A stretch of 64,000 nt of DNA from Gilliamella mensalis. GTDB taxonomy: Bacteria; Pseudomonadota; Gammaproteobacteria; Enterobacterales; Orbaceae. This document shows, in pieces, positions 8,799 to 18,266 of this stretch (position 1 is its first letter; each line of letters starts with the position of its first letter). A program made the position numbers and the translations under genes. Below the pieces are notes generated by a model. That model had not been told where the DNA came from. It saw nothing but the letters and a program-made list of their open reading frames with translations, and made no database searches. The stretch spans positions 1 to 64,000 of the forward strand of contig NZ_FMWR01000003.1 in assembly GCF_900103085.1 (NCBI RefSeq), written 5' to 3'.

Positions 8799-9926
8799 AT
8801 GTATAAAATCCCAATGAGTTTGTATATTCATATGCCATGGTGCGTACAAAAATGTCCTTATTGTGATTTTAATTCACATACCGTAAAAAAAACGCCAGAT
8901 TATGCAGCTTATATAGAGCATTTGATTAAAGATTTACAGCATGATGCTGTTTTTTGTTCAAACCGTTCAATTCATTCAATTTTTATTGGCGGAGGGACAC
9001 CAAGCCTGTTTTCTGCTGAATTAATTGATAAATTATTATTAAATATAAATAAGATTATCCCCATAAATAAGAATGCAGAAATCACCATTGAAGCCAATCC
9101 TAATTCTGTAGATATAGAAAGATTCAATGGCTATCAGCAAGCAGGTATAAATCGAATATCAATCGGTGTGCAAAGTTTTCAAGCCGATAAGCTGGTTAAA
9201 TTAGGGCGGATACATGATCCCAAAGAAGCAATCACAGCAGGAAAACTAACCCAAACATTAAATTTAAGAAGTTTTAATTTAGATTTAATGCATGGCTTGC
9301 CAAATCAAAGTATTGATGATGCCATATATGACTTAGAACAAGCCATTGCTATCGCACCACCTCATTTGTCTTGGTATCAATTGACTATTGAACCCAATAC
9401 ACTATTTGGATCAAAGCCTCCCGTTTTGCCAGATGATGATAAACTTTGGGAAATTTATCAACGAGGTCATCAATTATTAACAAAACATGGTTACCAGCAA
9501 TATGAAACCTCGGCTTATGCTAAAGAGGATTTACAATGCCAACATAATTTAAATTATTGGCGATTTGGAGACTATTTAGGCATTGGATGCGGTGCTCATG
9601 GTAAATTAACACAACCTGATGGCAAAATTATTCGCACCATAAAAACACGTCATCCAAAGGGTTATTTAGAAGGGCGTTATTTGGATAAGTATTATACGGT
9701 GCCAAAAGAAGATCTACCCTTTGAATTTTTTATGAATCGTTTTAGGCTTTTTGAACCCACACCTAAACACGAATTTGAACAACGGACTTATTTACCTTTA
9801 CAAACAGTAGAGAAACAAATAACAACCGCTATTGAAAGAAATTATTTAATTGAAAACAAACAAAACTGGCAAATAACTGCTCATGGAAAGCTATTTTTGA
9901 ATTCGTTATTAGAATTATTTTTATAG
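8799..9926 (+). CDS. hemW: Radical SAM heme chaperone HemW
   Basis: A 375-residue radical SAM protein with the CxxxCxxC cluster motif at Cys15, Cys19 and Cys22 (CVQKCPYC), followed by IFIGGGTPS, NRISIGVQSF, LDLMHGLP and YETSAYA. It aligns along its full length with E. coli HemW (YggW), ending LFLNSLLELFL. HemW binds heme and delivers it to respiratory targets. It is not the oxygen-independent coproporphyrinogen oxidase HemN, although often annotated as such. In E. coli the gene follows rdgB, which is not present here. Confidence 0.95.
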   Translation: MYKIPMSLYIHMPWCVQKCPYCDFNSHTVKKTPDYAAYIEHLIKDLQHDAVFCSNRSIHSIFIGGGTPSLFSAELIDKLLLNINKIIPINKNAEITIEANPNSVDIERFNGYQQAGINRISIGVQSFQADKLVKLGRIHDPKEAITAGKLTQTLNLRSFNLDLMHGLPNQSIDDAIYDLEQAIAIAPPHLSWYQLTIEPNTLFGSKPPVLPDDDKLWEIYQRGHQLLTKHGYQQYETSAYAKEDLQCQHNLNYWRFGDYLGIGCGAHGKLTQPDGKIIRTIKTRHPKGYLEGRYLDKYYTVPKEDLPFEFFMNRFRLFEPTPKHEFEQRTYLPLQTVEKQITTAIERNYLIENKQNWQITAHGKLFLNSLLELFL

Positions 9927-10109
9927 AAATAATCTATCATATCTATATAAATTTATTGATAACAATATAGTTTTTTACAATTATTTAACGCTATAAATAC
10001 AAACTATTTAGCTAATTATTGTCCTTTCTTTACATACATGTAGCGAAAAAAAGCGCATACTATGTTCCGACAATGCATTTATTTCATTGTTTTCCTATTC
10101 CTTATTTTT

Positions 10110-10145
10110 CCCAATAACAATAACTTTGTTATTGGGATTTTTTTT
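10110..10145 (+). terminator. Strong rightward intrinsic terminator
   Basis: A perfect 11-bp stem (CCCAATAACAA / TTGTTATTGGG) with a 5-base loop is followed by A and eight T. It lies 184 bases after the hemW stop, so it ends either a long hemW 3' UTR or a separate short RNA. It faces the convergent kinase gene. Confidence 0.9.
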
Positions 10146-10180
10146 GCCTATAACTTGAATAACCTTATTGCGTTAAATTA

Positions 10181-11149
10181 TTACTTGCTAGAAACATGCA
10201 AAAGAAATCGCTCAAGTTCAACTAAGGTAGATGTTCCTTCCATAGGCCCTTTTTTAGATACGGCAAGTGCACCACTGGCATTTGCATATTGCAATGCTTT
10301 TTTGACCGAATAACCCGCTAACATTAAACTGACAAATGTCGCACCAAAACAGTCACCCGCTCCGGTTGGATCCACCGATTTGACTGCACACCCATCAATA
10401 TGCAACGTTTTTAACTTACCTTGTTCATCAAGTCCATAATAATTAGCACCTTTAGAGCCACCTTTTACCACAATATGCTTAATCCCTTTGTTAAGTAAAG
10501 TGGACATGGTTTGTTGCTCAGTTTTGCCATTATGATCAGCAAAATAACTGACTTCACTTTCACTGGGTAAAAATATATCGGTGTATTCCATAATATAATC
10601 AAAAGATTGTTCCATTTCAGGTATATCAAACATCTCTTTGCGTAAGTTAGGATCAAATGAAATTGTACCGCCTTTACTTTTGATAATATCTAATGCTTTA
10701 CGCATGGCATCAATCACTCGAAATGAATAAAGCGATGATCCCATTACATGTAAATGAGTACAATCTTTTAATAAGTTTTCATTAATATGATTAAACGACA
10801 GTAAGCCACATGCACTATTTGGAATATTAAATATGAAATCTCTTTCATTAGAATCTTTATAACTGACAAACGCACTACCAGTATTAGCTTTATGATGAGA
10901 GGTAATACCATTGATAATCACACCGTCATTTTTTAGGCGACTTATGCACATCTTGCCAAAGGCATCTTTTCCAACACAACTAAAAAAGACAGCAGGAAAA
11001 CCTAATTTTGCAACTTGATCTGCAAATATTGCGGGAGCACCACTAACAAAAGGACCGATAAACTCGCCTGTTTGATCGAAACGCTGATTTTGTTCTTTCG
11101 CCAAAAACTCAACCAACAGCTCACCTATCGTGCAGATTTTAAAATGCAT
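10181..11149 (-). CDS. PfkB-family sugar kinase, tagatose-kinase-like
   Basis: A 322-residue ribokinase-fold enzyme. GELLVEFLAKEPNQ-like and SGAPAIFA blocks lie in the N-terminal half, and the C-terminal signature DPTGAGDCFGATF places the catalytic base at Asp266. The overall pattern resembles kinases annotated as tagatose kinases in enterobacterial tagatose clusters. The exact substrate cannot be proved from sequence. Its ATG lies one base after the stop of the DeoR regulator, so the two form one leftward operon. A kinase for free sugar beside a PTS may allow use of non-PTS or intracellular ketohexose. Confidence 0.7.
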   Translation of the reverse strand: MHFKICTIGELLVEFLAKEQNQRFDQTGEFIGPFVSGAPAIFADQVAKLGFPAVFFSCVGKDAFGKMCISRLKNDGVIINGITSHHKANTGSAFVSYKDSNERDFIFNIPNSACGLLSFNHINENLLKDCTHLHVMGSSLYSFRVIDAMRKALDIIKSKGGTISFDPNLRKEMFDIPEMEQSFDYIMEYTDIFLPSESEVSYFADHNGKTEQQTMSTLLNKGIKHIVVKGGSKGANYYGLDEQGKLKTLHIDGCAVKSVDPTGAGDCFGATFVSLMLAGYSVKKALQYANASGALAVSKKGPMEGTSTLVELERFLLHVSSK

Positions 11150-11150
11150 A

Positions 11151-11978
11151 TTATGTCTCCAATATGTTTTGATAAGTCACACAATATTTATTGGAAATAA
11201 GTTGTTCAAAATTGGCATCTAATAATTGTTGATGATATTCAGTCACTGTTGCTCGTGACAGAACTAACATATCAATATCAGCTAATATCCCGATGTTATT
11301 ACTATCATTATGGGCAATCCTTTGTGGCAAAATGCCAATAGTATGAGCCGCTTTTTTCATTATTTGCTGATACGTTTTTACTTGTTCTAAATTATCAATA
11401 ATCAATTTGTTATCAGCATTAATTACACTTAATTCAATGATAAAATGCGTTACAGAAAATTGATTCAAGACAAAATTAATCATTTTGTTATCTTGCAAAA
11501 TATTGCCGTCAAGTAATACGCCACCAACAACAATCACCTCAGCATCGATAAATTCTTTTGCTAGTTGTGCATTACTAATATCATTCATAATAAGTATTAA
11601 TGATTTTTTGCCATGTAAAAACGGAATCAATTTTCTTATTAAATTACCATGACCTAAAAACAATATATCACCATCATTAATGTAGCTTAAACATATTTTA
11701 ACCAATTCAAGATCATGACTATCATTAGCATTTTGTATATAATTTTGTGTAATGACATTTACCTGATTTAATCCTCCTTCAGGATTAATATAAATCGCAC
11801 CACCAAAAGAGCGCTTTAAATATCCTTGTTGCTCTAGGTAAGTTAAATCTTGACGAATAGTCACATTAGATACTTGAAGCAATTCTGATAATTCATCAAC
11901 TTTAACTTCGCCTTGCTTGCGAACAATTTCTGCAATTTGCAATCGTCGCTTTAATAGGGCTGAAGATGCTCTAGCCAA
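11151..11978 (-). CDS. DeoR-family transcriptional regulator of the sugar locus
   Basis: A 275-residue regulator with an N-terminal DeoR helix-turn-helix (about 10-60, with LLQVSNVTIRQDL and LEQQGYLKRSFGGA) and a C-terminal sugar-phosphate sensing domain of the ISOCOT fold. The C-terminal half is diverged. DeoR proteins such as GatR and AgaR repress sugar operons and are released by phosphosugars. Its placement divergent from the aldolase-kinase-PTS operon makes it the likely local repressor. Palindromes between the arms are candidate operators. Confidence 0.85.
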   Translation of the reverse strand: MARASSALLKRRLQIAEIVRKQGEVKVDELSELLQVSNVTIRQDLTYLEQQGYLKRSFGGAIYINPEGGLNQVNVITQNYIQNANDSHDLELVKICLSYINDGDILFLGHGNLIRKLIPFLHGKKSLILIMNDISNAQLAKEFIDAEVIVVGGVLLDGNILQDNKMINFVLNQFSVTHFIIELSVINADNKLIIDNLEQVKTYQQIMKKAAHTIGILPQRIAHNDSNNIGILADIDMLVLSRATVTEYHQQLLDANFEQLISNKYCVTYQNILET

Positions 11979-12044
11979 TTTTATTTCCTACGCCATAGGT
12001 AAAAATGAAGAGCTGTGATAATAGAATTAATCCTATGCCTGGTC

Positions 12045-12061
12045 AACATTAAACTAATGTT
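12045..12061. promoter_or_regulatory. Palindrome, candidate operator for the leftward regulator-kinase operon
   Basis: AACATTA and TAATGTT are perfect 7-bp arms with a 3-base spacer, 67 bases upstream of the DeoR gene start. The position suits autoregulation. Binding is inferred only. Confidence 0.35.
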
Positions 12062-12145
12062 CAACGTTTGACTTTATCAATCATATTCATACTCATTAAC
12101 ATCTTTTTTATCCTTCAGCATTTTACATATACATGTTAACCATCA

Positions 12146-12179
12146 AAACGAAAATATATAAGTTATTTATATTTCGTTT
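12146..12179. promoter_or_regulatory. Inverted repeat, candidate DeoR operator
   Basis: AAACGAAAATATA (12146-12158) and TATATTTCGTTT (12168-12179) are complementary except for one extra A, with a 9-base spacer. The repeat lies between the divergent operons, just upstream of the CRP-like site. Confidence 0.4.
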
Positions 12180-12198
12180 CGAAAGTAAAGTTGAATTT

Positions 12199-12214
12199 TG
12201 TGATCTATCTCACG
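12199..12214 (+). promoter_or_regulatory. CRP-like activator site
   Basis: TGTGATCTATCTCACG matches the CRP consensus half-sites (TGTGA, 6 bases, TCACA) except for the last base. A possible -10 box TACAAT at 12254-12259 predicts a start near 12266, placing the site centre about 60 bases upstream. That is close to class I activation spacing. Catabolite control of a PTS sugar operon is expected. Confidence 0.65.
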
Positions 12215-12261
12215 TGATTACCACTAGAACAACTTACGTTTTAAAAGTATATTTACAATAA

Positions 12262-13182
<921 letters not shown>

Positions 13183-13190
13183 AGGCCGAG

Positions 13191-14114
13191 ATGATGATCT
13201 ATACATTAACACTTAACACGGCAATCGATATGAATATTCATTGTCAGGGGCTTAACCCTAATAGCGTCAATCGCACATTACACACGAAATATAGTCCCAA
13301 TGGTAAAGCAATCAATGTTTCAATTGTCTTACATAAATTTGCTAAACCAACTTGTGCACTAGGCTTTTTTGGTGGGTTTTCAGGTAAATATATTGCTGAT
13401 GAACTAACTAAAATGCAGATTGAGACAAAACCCTGTTTTATTGATGATATTACACGTATTAATGTTTTTATTAATGATGGGCAAAATGAATATAAATTGG
13501 TAGGTAAAGGTCCATTTGTACCGAACGATAAAAAAATAGAGATGCTCACTATTATTGAATCATTAACCAACAATAGTTATTTAGTTATCAGTGGTAGTTT
13601 GCCAAATAATATTGAGCCTGAATATTATGACACTATCTTAAATTTATGTAACAAAAAAAATATTCAAGTTATTCTTGATATTAGCCATCCAAAATTAAGC
13701 GAGTTACTTACCTATAAACCACTATTAATTAAACCCAATGATGATGAAGTAAAAGAGATTTTTGGTTTTGAAACAAAAACCACATCACAAATCATCACCA
13801 CACTAGAAACGCTACATGTGCAAGGTGCACAAAACATTTTATTAACCATGGGGGCTAAGGGACTCTACTTTTCTAATGGAGTGCATATTTGGTATTGCAA
13901 TGCTATAGCAATCAAATTAATCAGCTCTGCTTGTGCTGGTGATGCTTCACTGGCGGCTTTTCTTAGTGAATGGTTACCTGAGCAACAAAACGTTGAAAAA
14001 TCAATGAAAAAAGCGGCTGCAACTGGTGCTAACGTGGCCGAATCAGATGGATTAGGGTTATTAGATAAAATCAATATTTATATGGATCAGCTTGAAGTTA
14101 CCCAACTAAAGTAA
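13191..14114 (+). CDS. 1-phosphofructokinase/LacC-family kinase, likely tagatose-1-phosphate kinase
   Basis: A PfkB-family hexose-phosphate kinase of about 307 residues that should add the second phosphate before aldolase cleavage. IYTLTLNTAIDMN at the start is typical of LacC/FruK. The open frame begins earlier inside gatY, but AGAGG at 13181-13185 points to the paired ATGs at 13191/13194. The usual GAGD anion-hole motif reads CAGD (Cys248, Ala, Gly, Asp251), and the usual GGKGxNV reads NGKAINV. The catalytic Asp is kept. These changes may mark a tagatose-1-phosphate-specific subgroup or altered activity. Gene order aldolase-kinase-EIIBC-EIIA supports the pathway. Confidence 0.78.
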   Translation: MMIYTLTLNTAIDMNIHCQGLNPNSVNRTLHTKYSPNGKAINVSIVLHKFAKPTCALGFFGGFSGKYIADELTKMQIETKPCFIDDITRINVFINDGQNEYKLVGKGPFVPNDKKIEMLTIIESLTNNSYLVISGSLPNNIEPEYYDTILNLCNKKNIQVILDISHPKLSELLTYKPLLIKPNDDEVKEIFGFETKTTSQIITTLETLHVQGAQNILLTMGAKGLYFSNGVHIWYCNAIAIKLISSACAGDASLAAFLSEWLPEQQNVEKSMKKAAATGANVAESDGLGLLDKINIYMDQLEVTQLK

Positions 14115-14125
14115 GGGGAATTATT

Positions 14126-15544
14126 ATGAAAAAAATATTAGCTGTAACAGGCTGCCCAACGGGCATTGCCCATACCTATATGGCAGAAGAAGCCTTGAAA
14201 GCGGCTGCTGAAAAAGCAGGCGTTGCAATTAAAGTAGAAACCAATGGTGCAGGAGGGGTTGATAATGCCATTACCGATATGGATCTTGCAAATGCAATAG
14301 GTGTTATTATAGCAGCAGACAAAGATGTCAATCCAAACCGTTTTGATGGATTGCCGGTTATTGAAGTCCCTGTCAAAGAGGGTATTCATAAAGCAGCCGA
14401 ACTAATTGAACAAATCACTTCAGGTAAGATTCCTATCCGCAAAGGCGATAAAAACGACACCAAAAATTCAGTTTCACCATCTAACCCAATAGATGTAAAA
14501 GAATCGATTGGTCGACAGATTTATAAACACCTTATGAGTGGTGTCTCTAACATGTTGCCTTTTGTTGTTGCTGGTGGAGTATTAATTGCACTCTCATTTT
14601 TATGGGGGATCTATTCAGCAGATGAAACCAATGCACAATACAATGAATTTGCTGCATTATTGATGAAAATAGGCGGGCAAGCATTTGGTATTATGGTGCC
14701 AATCTTTACCGGTTTTGTCGCTTACTCTATTGGAGGAAGACCTGGAATGGTTGCTGGTTTTGTTGGCGGATTGATTGCCAATATTACCGGAGCTGGTTTT
14801 TTAGGCGGCATTATTGCTGGTTTTGCTGCGGGTTACTTGATGCTTTATGTCAAAAAGTGGTTAGACTGTTTGCCCCGTTCATTTGAAGGACTAAAGTCTA
14901 TTTTTATCATGCCATTAATCGGTGTATTTGTGATCGGTGCTGGCATGTATTTACTAGGCGGGCCGATTGCAACAATTAACAATGCCATGAAATCCTTCCT
15001 TGAGTCATTGCAATCCGCTAACCCTATTTTACTTGGTATAGTAATTGGCGCTATGTGCTCTTTTGACTTTGGAGGTCCTGTCAATAAAGCAGCCTATGTG
15101 ACTGGCACCATGCTACTAGGTGAAGGTAATTTTTACTTTATGGCTGGAGTTTCTGCTGCGTGTATTGTGCCACCTTTTGTGATTGCCTTTTCAACGACCA
15201 TTTTCCGCGACAAAGCATTTACTGAAGAAGAACGTGCAGCTGGAATGGTAAACTATGTCTTAGGTTCGACACATATTACCGAAGGCGCTATTCCTTTTGC
15301 CGCAAAAGATCCATTACACGTGATCCCAATCATGATGCTCTCATCGGCCATTGCCTCTGTATTGACTTTTTTAAGCCAAATTCAAGTCCCTGCGCCTCAT
15401 GGTGGTTTTTTGGTACTGCCATTGGTAAATAAACCTTTTCTCTGGGTGGGTTGCATTTTCGCAGGAGCACTTATTGGTGCCATATTATTAGGTTTAGTTC
15501 GTATTCATCAAAATCGACAATTAACAATTAAAAACAAAATATAA
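14126..15544 (+). CDS. PTS fructose-family EIIBC component, likely tagatose transporter
   Basis: A 472-residue membrane permease-phosphotransferase. The N-terminal EIIB domain (1 to about 105) starts KKILAVTGCPTGIAHT, with phosphorylated Cys9 in the fructose-type loop. A short linker then leads to a multi-helix EIIC domain (about 130-465) with GGRPGMVAGFVGG, DFGGPVNKAAY and HITEGAIPFAAKDP. Fructose-family EIIs phosphorylate the sugar on C1, which fits a tagatose-1-phosphate product taken up by the preceding kinase and aldolase. It follows the kinase by 11 bases. Specificity for tagatose over fructose is inferred from the operon. Confidence 0.82.
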   Translation: MKKILAVTGCPTGIAHTYMAEEALKAAAEKAGVAIKVETNGAGGVDNAITDMDLANAIGVIIAADKDVNPNRFDGLPVIEVPVKEGIHKAAELIEQITSGKIPIRKGDKNDTKNSVSPSNPIDVKESIGRQIYKHLMSGVSNMLPFVVAGGVLIALSFLWGIYSADETNAQYNEFAALLMKIGGQAFGIMVPIFTGFVAYSIGGRPGMVAGFVGGLIANITGAGFLGGIIAGFAAGYLMLYVKKWLDCLPRSFEGLKSIFIMPLIGVFVIGAGMYLLGGPIATINNAMKSFLESLQSANPILLGIVIGAMCSFDFGGPVNKAAYVTGTMLLGEGNFYFMAGVSAACIVPPFVIAFSTTIFRDKAFTEEERAAGMVNYVLGSTHITEGAIPFAAKDPLHVIPIMMLSSAIASVLTFLSQIQVPAPHGGFLVLPLVNKPFLWVGCIFAGALIGAILLGLVRIHQNRQLTIKNKI

Positions 15545-15601
15545 TTAACTAATTGATACATCGATAGCTTTTCGGTATATCAAAATTAATAAGGACGAAA
15601 A

Positions 15602-16039
15602 ATGAGTCATTTAAAACTGACAACTAATGATATTTCAATCATAAGCGGATCTCACTCTAAGCAAGAAGCCATTCAGTCAATATCAGAAGCGATGATCAAA
15701 GCTGGTTTAGTTAAAGATGATTATACCCAAGCTATGTTTGACCGCGATACACAAATCTCAACCTTTTTAGGTAATGGCATCGCAATTCCGCATGGTACTA
15801 CAGACAAACGTGATAGTGTCATCAAAACAGGGCTAAAAATAAATTATTATCCTGAAGGAATTTATTGGGATGAAGATAACAATATTGCTTATGTTATCAT
15901 TGGTATAGCAGCAAAAAACAATGAACATCTAGATATTTTACGGCAATTAACTCGTGCTGTAATTGCGGAAGATACGCTTGAGCGTATTAAAGCAATTAAT
16001 ACCACTGAAGATTTATTAAAAATATTACAAGGTGGTTAA
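15602..16039 (+). CDS. PTS fructose-type EIIA component
   Basis: A 145-residue EIIA of the fructose/mannitol class. It accepts phosphate from HPr on His64 in GIAIPHGT and passes it to Cys9 of the EIIBC partner encoded 57 bases upstream. No HPr-like or FPr extension is fused, so general HPr from elsewhere is needed. It is the last gene of the operon, directly before a strong terminator. AAGGACGAAAA precedes the ATG. Confidence 0.88.
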   Translation: MSHLKLTTNDISIISGSHSKQEAIQSISEAMIKAGLVKDDYTQAMFDRDTQISTFLGNGIAIPHGTTDKRDSVIKTGLKINYYPEGIYWDEDNNIAYVIIGIAAKNNEHLDILRQLTRAVIAEDTLERIKAINTTEDLLKILQGG

Positions 16040-16043
16040 TATC

Positions 16044-16091
16044 AATCATCCCATGATGAAATTGTATTCTCATTCATGGGATTGATTTTTT
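16044..16091 (+). terminator. Terminator of the sugar PTS operon
   Basis: A long stem pairs AATCA-TCCCATGA-TGA with TCA-TCATGGGA-TGATT (one unpaired T near each junction) and is followed by TTTTTT. It begins five bases after the EIIA stop. Confidence 0.88.
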
Positions 16092-16458
16092 ATGTTATTT
16101 AATACTAGTTGATATCAACTGTTAAGCTTAATCTTTGAATTAACTATAAAATTATTTTTAAAATTTGAAATATTTGAACCTATTATCGATAATGCTCTTA
16201 TTATTATCTATTTCCAATAATACTAAATTCTTTTCAAAGCTAAGACTAAAGACAATAAATTGTTCATCGACGTCAGAATAATAACGTTTATCATCTTAAT
16301 TTATATGATGTTTAAACATCTAGCTACGATTAAAGGTATCAGTTAAAAACAAACAGACATCTTAATTTAAAATCAAAACTCAGATTTCTAGTTTTATAAT
16401 GAATCCCATTTTAGCTTTTGACTATATCGTTTAATAGGTAATTTTTTTGTTAATAGAA
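16092..16458. other. AT-rich intergenic stretch, nothing recognised
   Basis: About 370 bases between the convergent PTS operon and ribD. I see no open frame of substance, no tRNA-like fold and no clear terminator for ribD beyond a short T-rich run near its stop. Confidence 0.5.
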
Positions 16459-17568
16459 TTATATCCGTTTTAAAATAACGCGCAGATCTTCGCCCACCAT
16501 AACAACCGATTCAAATCGAAAATTTGGTGCCATTGACAGATTCTGTAAGTTAGGCAATATGCACATATCTTTTGCATTATGACCAAGTAATTTAGGTGCG
16601 TAATAGATAATCAATTCATCAACTAAGTTTTGTTCTATTAGAGCACCAGCTAGCTCAGCACCCGCTTCAACCCACACAGAATTAATATCTTTTTGAGCTA
16701 AAATTGTCATTAAATGCACTAAATCAATATTATCGTTTGGTGAGGATTCAACTATTAATTGGCTGTTAGGTTTATTGATAGAAATAGCTTGCTTCCGTAC
16801 TACCCATATTTCGCCTAATTGCTTAAAAAGATTCTCATCACCGGTTAATTTATTTTGGCCATCAATAATGACACGAATGGGCTGCCGAATTTTTTCGGCG
16901 CAATAAACTTGTTTTATATCATCAGGTAACTCAGCATGTCTAACTGTTAAACTCGCATTATCGGTTTGTACCGTCATACGAGTACTTAAAATACAACTTG
17001 CCTGTGCCCTAAACTTTTGTACATCTTGCCTTGCCATTCTTGATGTGATCCACTTGCTTTCGCCCGATGCCATTGCCACTTTACCATCAAGAGAAGTGGC
17101 AAGTTTAAGTTGTACATATGGCAATCCTGTTCGCATTCGTTTTAAAAAGCCTTGATTGAGAGTTTCAGCCTGCCTATCTAATACCCCAATAACCACCTCA
17201 ATTCCCGCATCACGCAATCGTTTTATACCATTGCCCGAAACATTTGGATTGGGATCTCGCATGGCAATAACAACACGTTTAATTTGCGATTTGATTAAAG
17301 CATCGGCACAAGGCGGCGTTCGACCAAAATGGCTACAGGGTTCTAGTGTTACGTATGCTGTTGCATCTTTAGCATTATTCCCCGCCATTTGTAGTGCATA
17401 AACTTCAGCATGTGGATGTCCTGCTTTTTGATGATAGCCTTTGCCAATAATTTGATTGTCTTTTACAATCACGCAACCAACATTAGGATTAGGCGATGTG
17501 GTAAAACGACCGAGCTTAGCTAGCTCAATCGCTTGTTGCATATAAAAATGATCGTTCTTGTTTATCAT
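16459..17568 (-). CDS. ribD: Riboflavin biosynthesis deaminase/reductase RibD
   Basis: A bifunctional enzyme for the second and third steps of riboflavin synthesis from GTP. The N-terminal zinc deaminase has HAE (His53, Glu55) and the PCSHFGRTPPC stretch with Cys78 and Cys87. The C-terminal reductase (about 145-365) includes QLKLATSLDGKVA and VWVEAGAELAGAL. A GTG two codons upstream is in frame, but the ATG at 17568 with AGG five bases before it is the better start. It follows nrdR by about 15 bases, the usual nrdR-ribD pairing. The ribE and nusB genes that often follow are absent, and no FMN riboswitch is visible. Confidence 0.94.
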   Translation of the reverse strand: MINKNDHFYMQQAIELAKLGRFTTSPNPNVGCVIVKDNQIIGKGYHQKAGHPHAEVYALQMAGNNAKDATAYVTLEPCSHFGRTPPCADALIKSQIKRVVIAMRDPNPNVSGNGIKRLRDAGIEVVIGVLDRQAETLNQGFLKRMRTGLPYVQLKLATSLDGKVAMASGESKWITSRMARQDVQKFRAQASCILSTRMTVQTDNASLTVRHAELPDDIKQVYCAEKIRQPIRVIIDGQNKLTGDENLFKQLGEIWVVRKQAISINKPNSQLIVESSPNDNIDLVHLMTILAQKDINSVWVEAGAELAGALIEQNLVDELIIYYAPKLLGHNAKDMCILPNLQNLSMAPNFRFESVVMVGEDLRVILKRI

Positions 17569-17583
17569 CGTCACCTGCGGATG

Positions 17584-18036
17584 TTATTTCTGTTGTAACT
17601 TGGCAATTTCATTACTAAATTGTTCGATATCATCAAAACTAAAATAGACCGAAGCAAAACGAATATAAGCAATTTTATCCAAATGTTTGAGTTCTTCAAT
17701 CACATAGTTACCAATTAATTTTGCTGGAACTTCACGTTCACCGGTTGCTCTAATTTTAGATTTTATACGTGTAATGGCATCTTCAATAGCATCAAAACTC
17801 ACTGGGCGTTTTTCAAGTGCCCTTTGGATGCCATTACGTAATTTATCCTCATTAAATGGTTCACGAACTTTATTGCTTTTAATGACATTAGGCATAATTA
17901 ATTCTGCAATTTCAAATGTGGTAAAACGTTCATTGCACTCGACACACTGGCGACGGCGGCGAACTTGATATCCTTCACCGACAAGACGTGAATCAATCAC
18001 CTTTGTATCATCTGCATTACAAAACGGACAGTACAT
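17584..18036 (-). CDS. nrdR: Transcriptional repressor NrdR
   Basis: A 150-residue nucleotide-sensing repressor of ribonucleotide reductase genes. It has an N-terminal zinc ribbon with Cys3, Cys6, Cys31 and Cys34 (MYCPFC and CVEC) and RRRR between the pairs. An ATP-cone domain follows (about 48-138), with [20 protein letters not shown] and [13 protein letters not shown]. The length is standard. It is first in the operon with ribD. Confidence 0.97.
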   Translation of the reverse strand: MYCPFCNADDTKVIDSRLVGEGYQVRRRRQCVECNERFTTFEIAELIMPNVIKSNKVREPFNEDKLRNGIQRALEKRPVSFDAIEDAITRIKSKIRATGEREVPAKLIGNYVIEELKHLDKIAYIRFASVYFSFDDIEQFSNEIAKLQQK

Positions 18037-18229
18037 AACAATATCCTTATAATGACATAATTAAGCTTACAATAGCTGAAAATTTTAATTTAAACAAGGT
18101 TGATTAGTATCTTCTATCTTTAGATCGGCTAGTATAAGTAAATTTAAGCGTTAAACATAAAGATGATGACAGTAAGGATAAAATTGGCTAGTCAATGAAG
18201 TAAACAAATAGGGAGCATTATCATTAAGT

Positions 18230-18260
18230 AAAAAATGCCGTCACCTATTTTGCGACGGCA
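18230..18260 (-). terminator. thr operon terminator
   Basis: TGCCGTC and GACGGCA arms with an internal loop. On the minus strand the stem runs into TTTTTTA. It starts seven bases past the thrC stop. Confidence 0.88.
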
Positions 18261-18266
18261 CAATAT

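Noticed and set aside
10062..10313. 83-codon rightward frame starting MFRQCIYFIVF
   Set aside because: It runs straight through the strong terminator at 10110-10145 and into antisense of the kinase gene. The composition is that of T-rich noncoding DNA.
17569..17583. FMN riboswitch for ribD
   Set aside because: ribD is only about 15 bases after nrdR, and no conserved RFN element is visible upstream of either gene.
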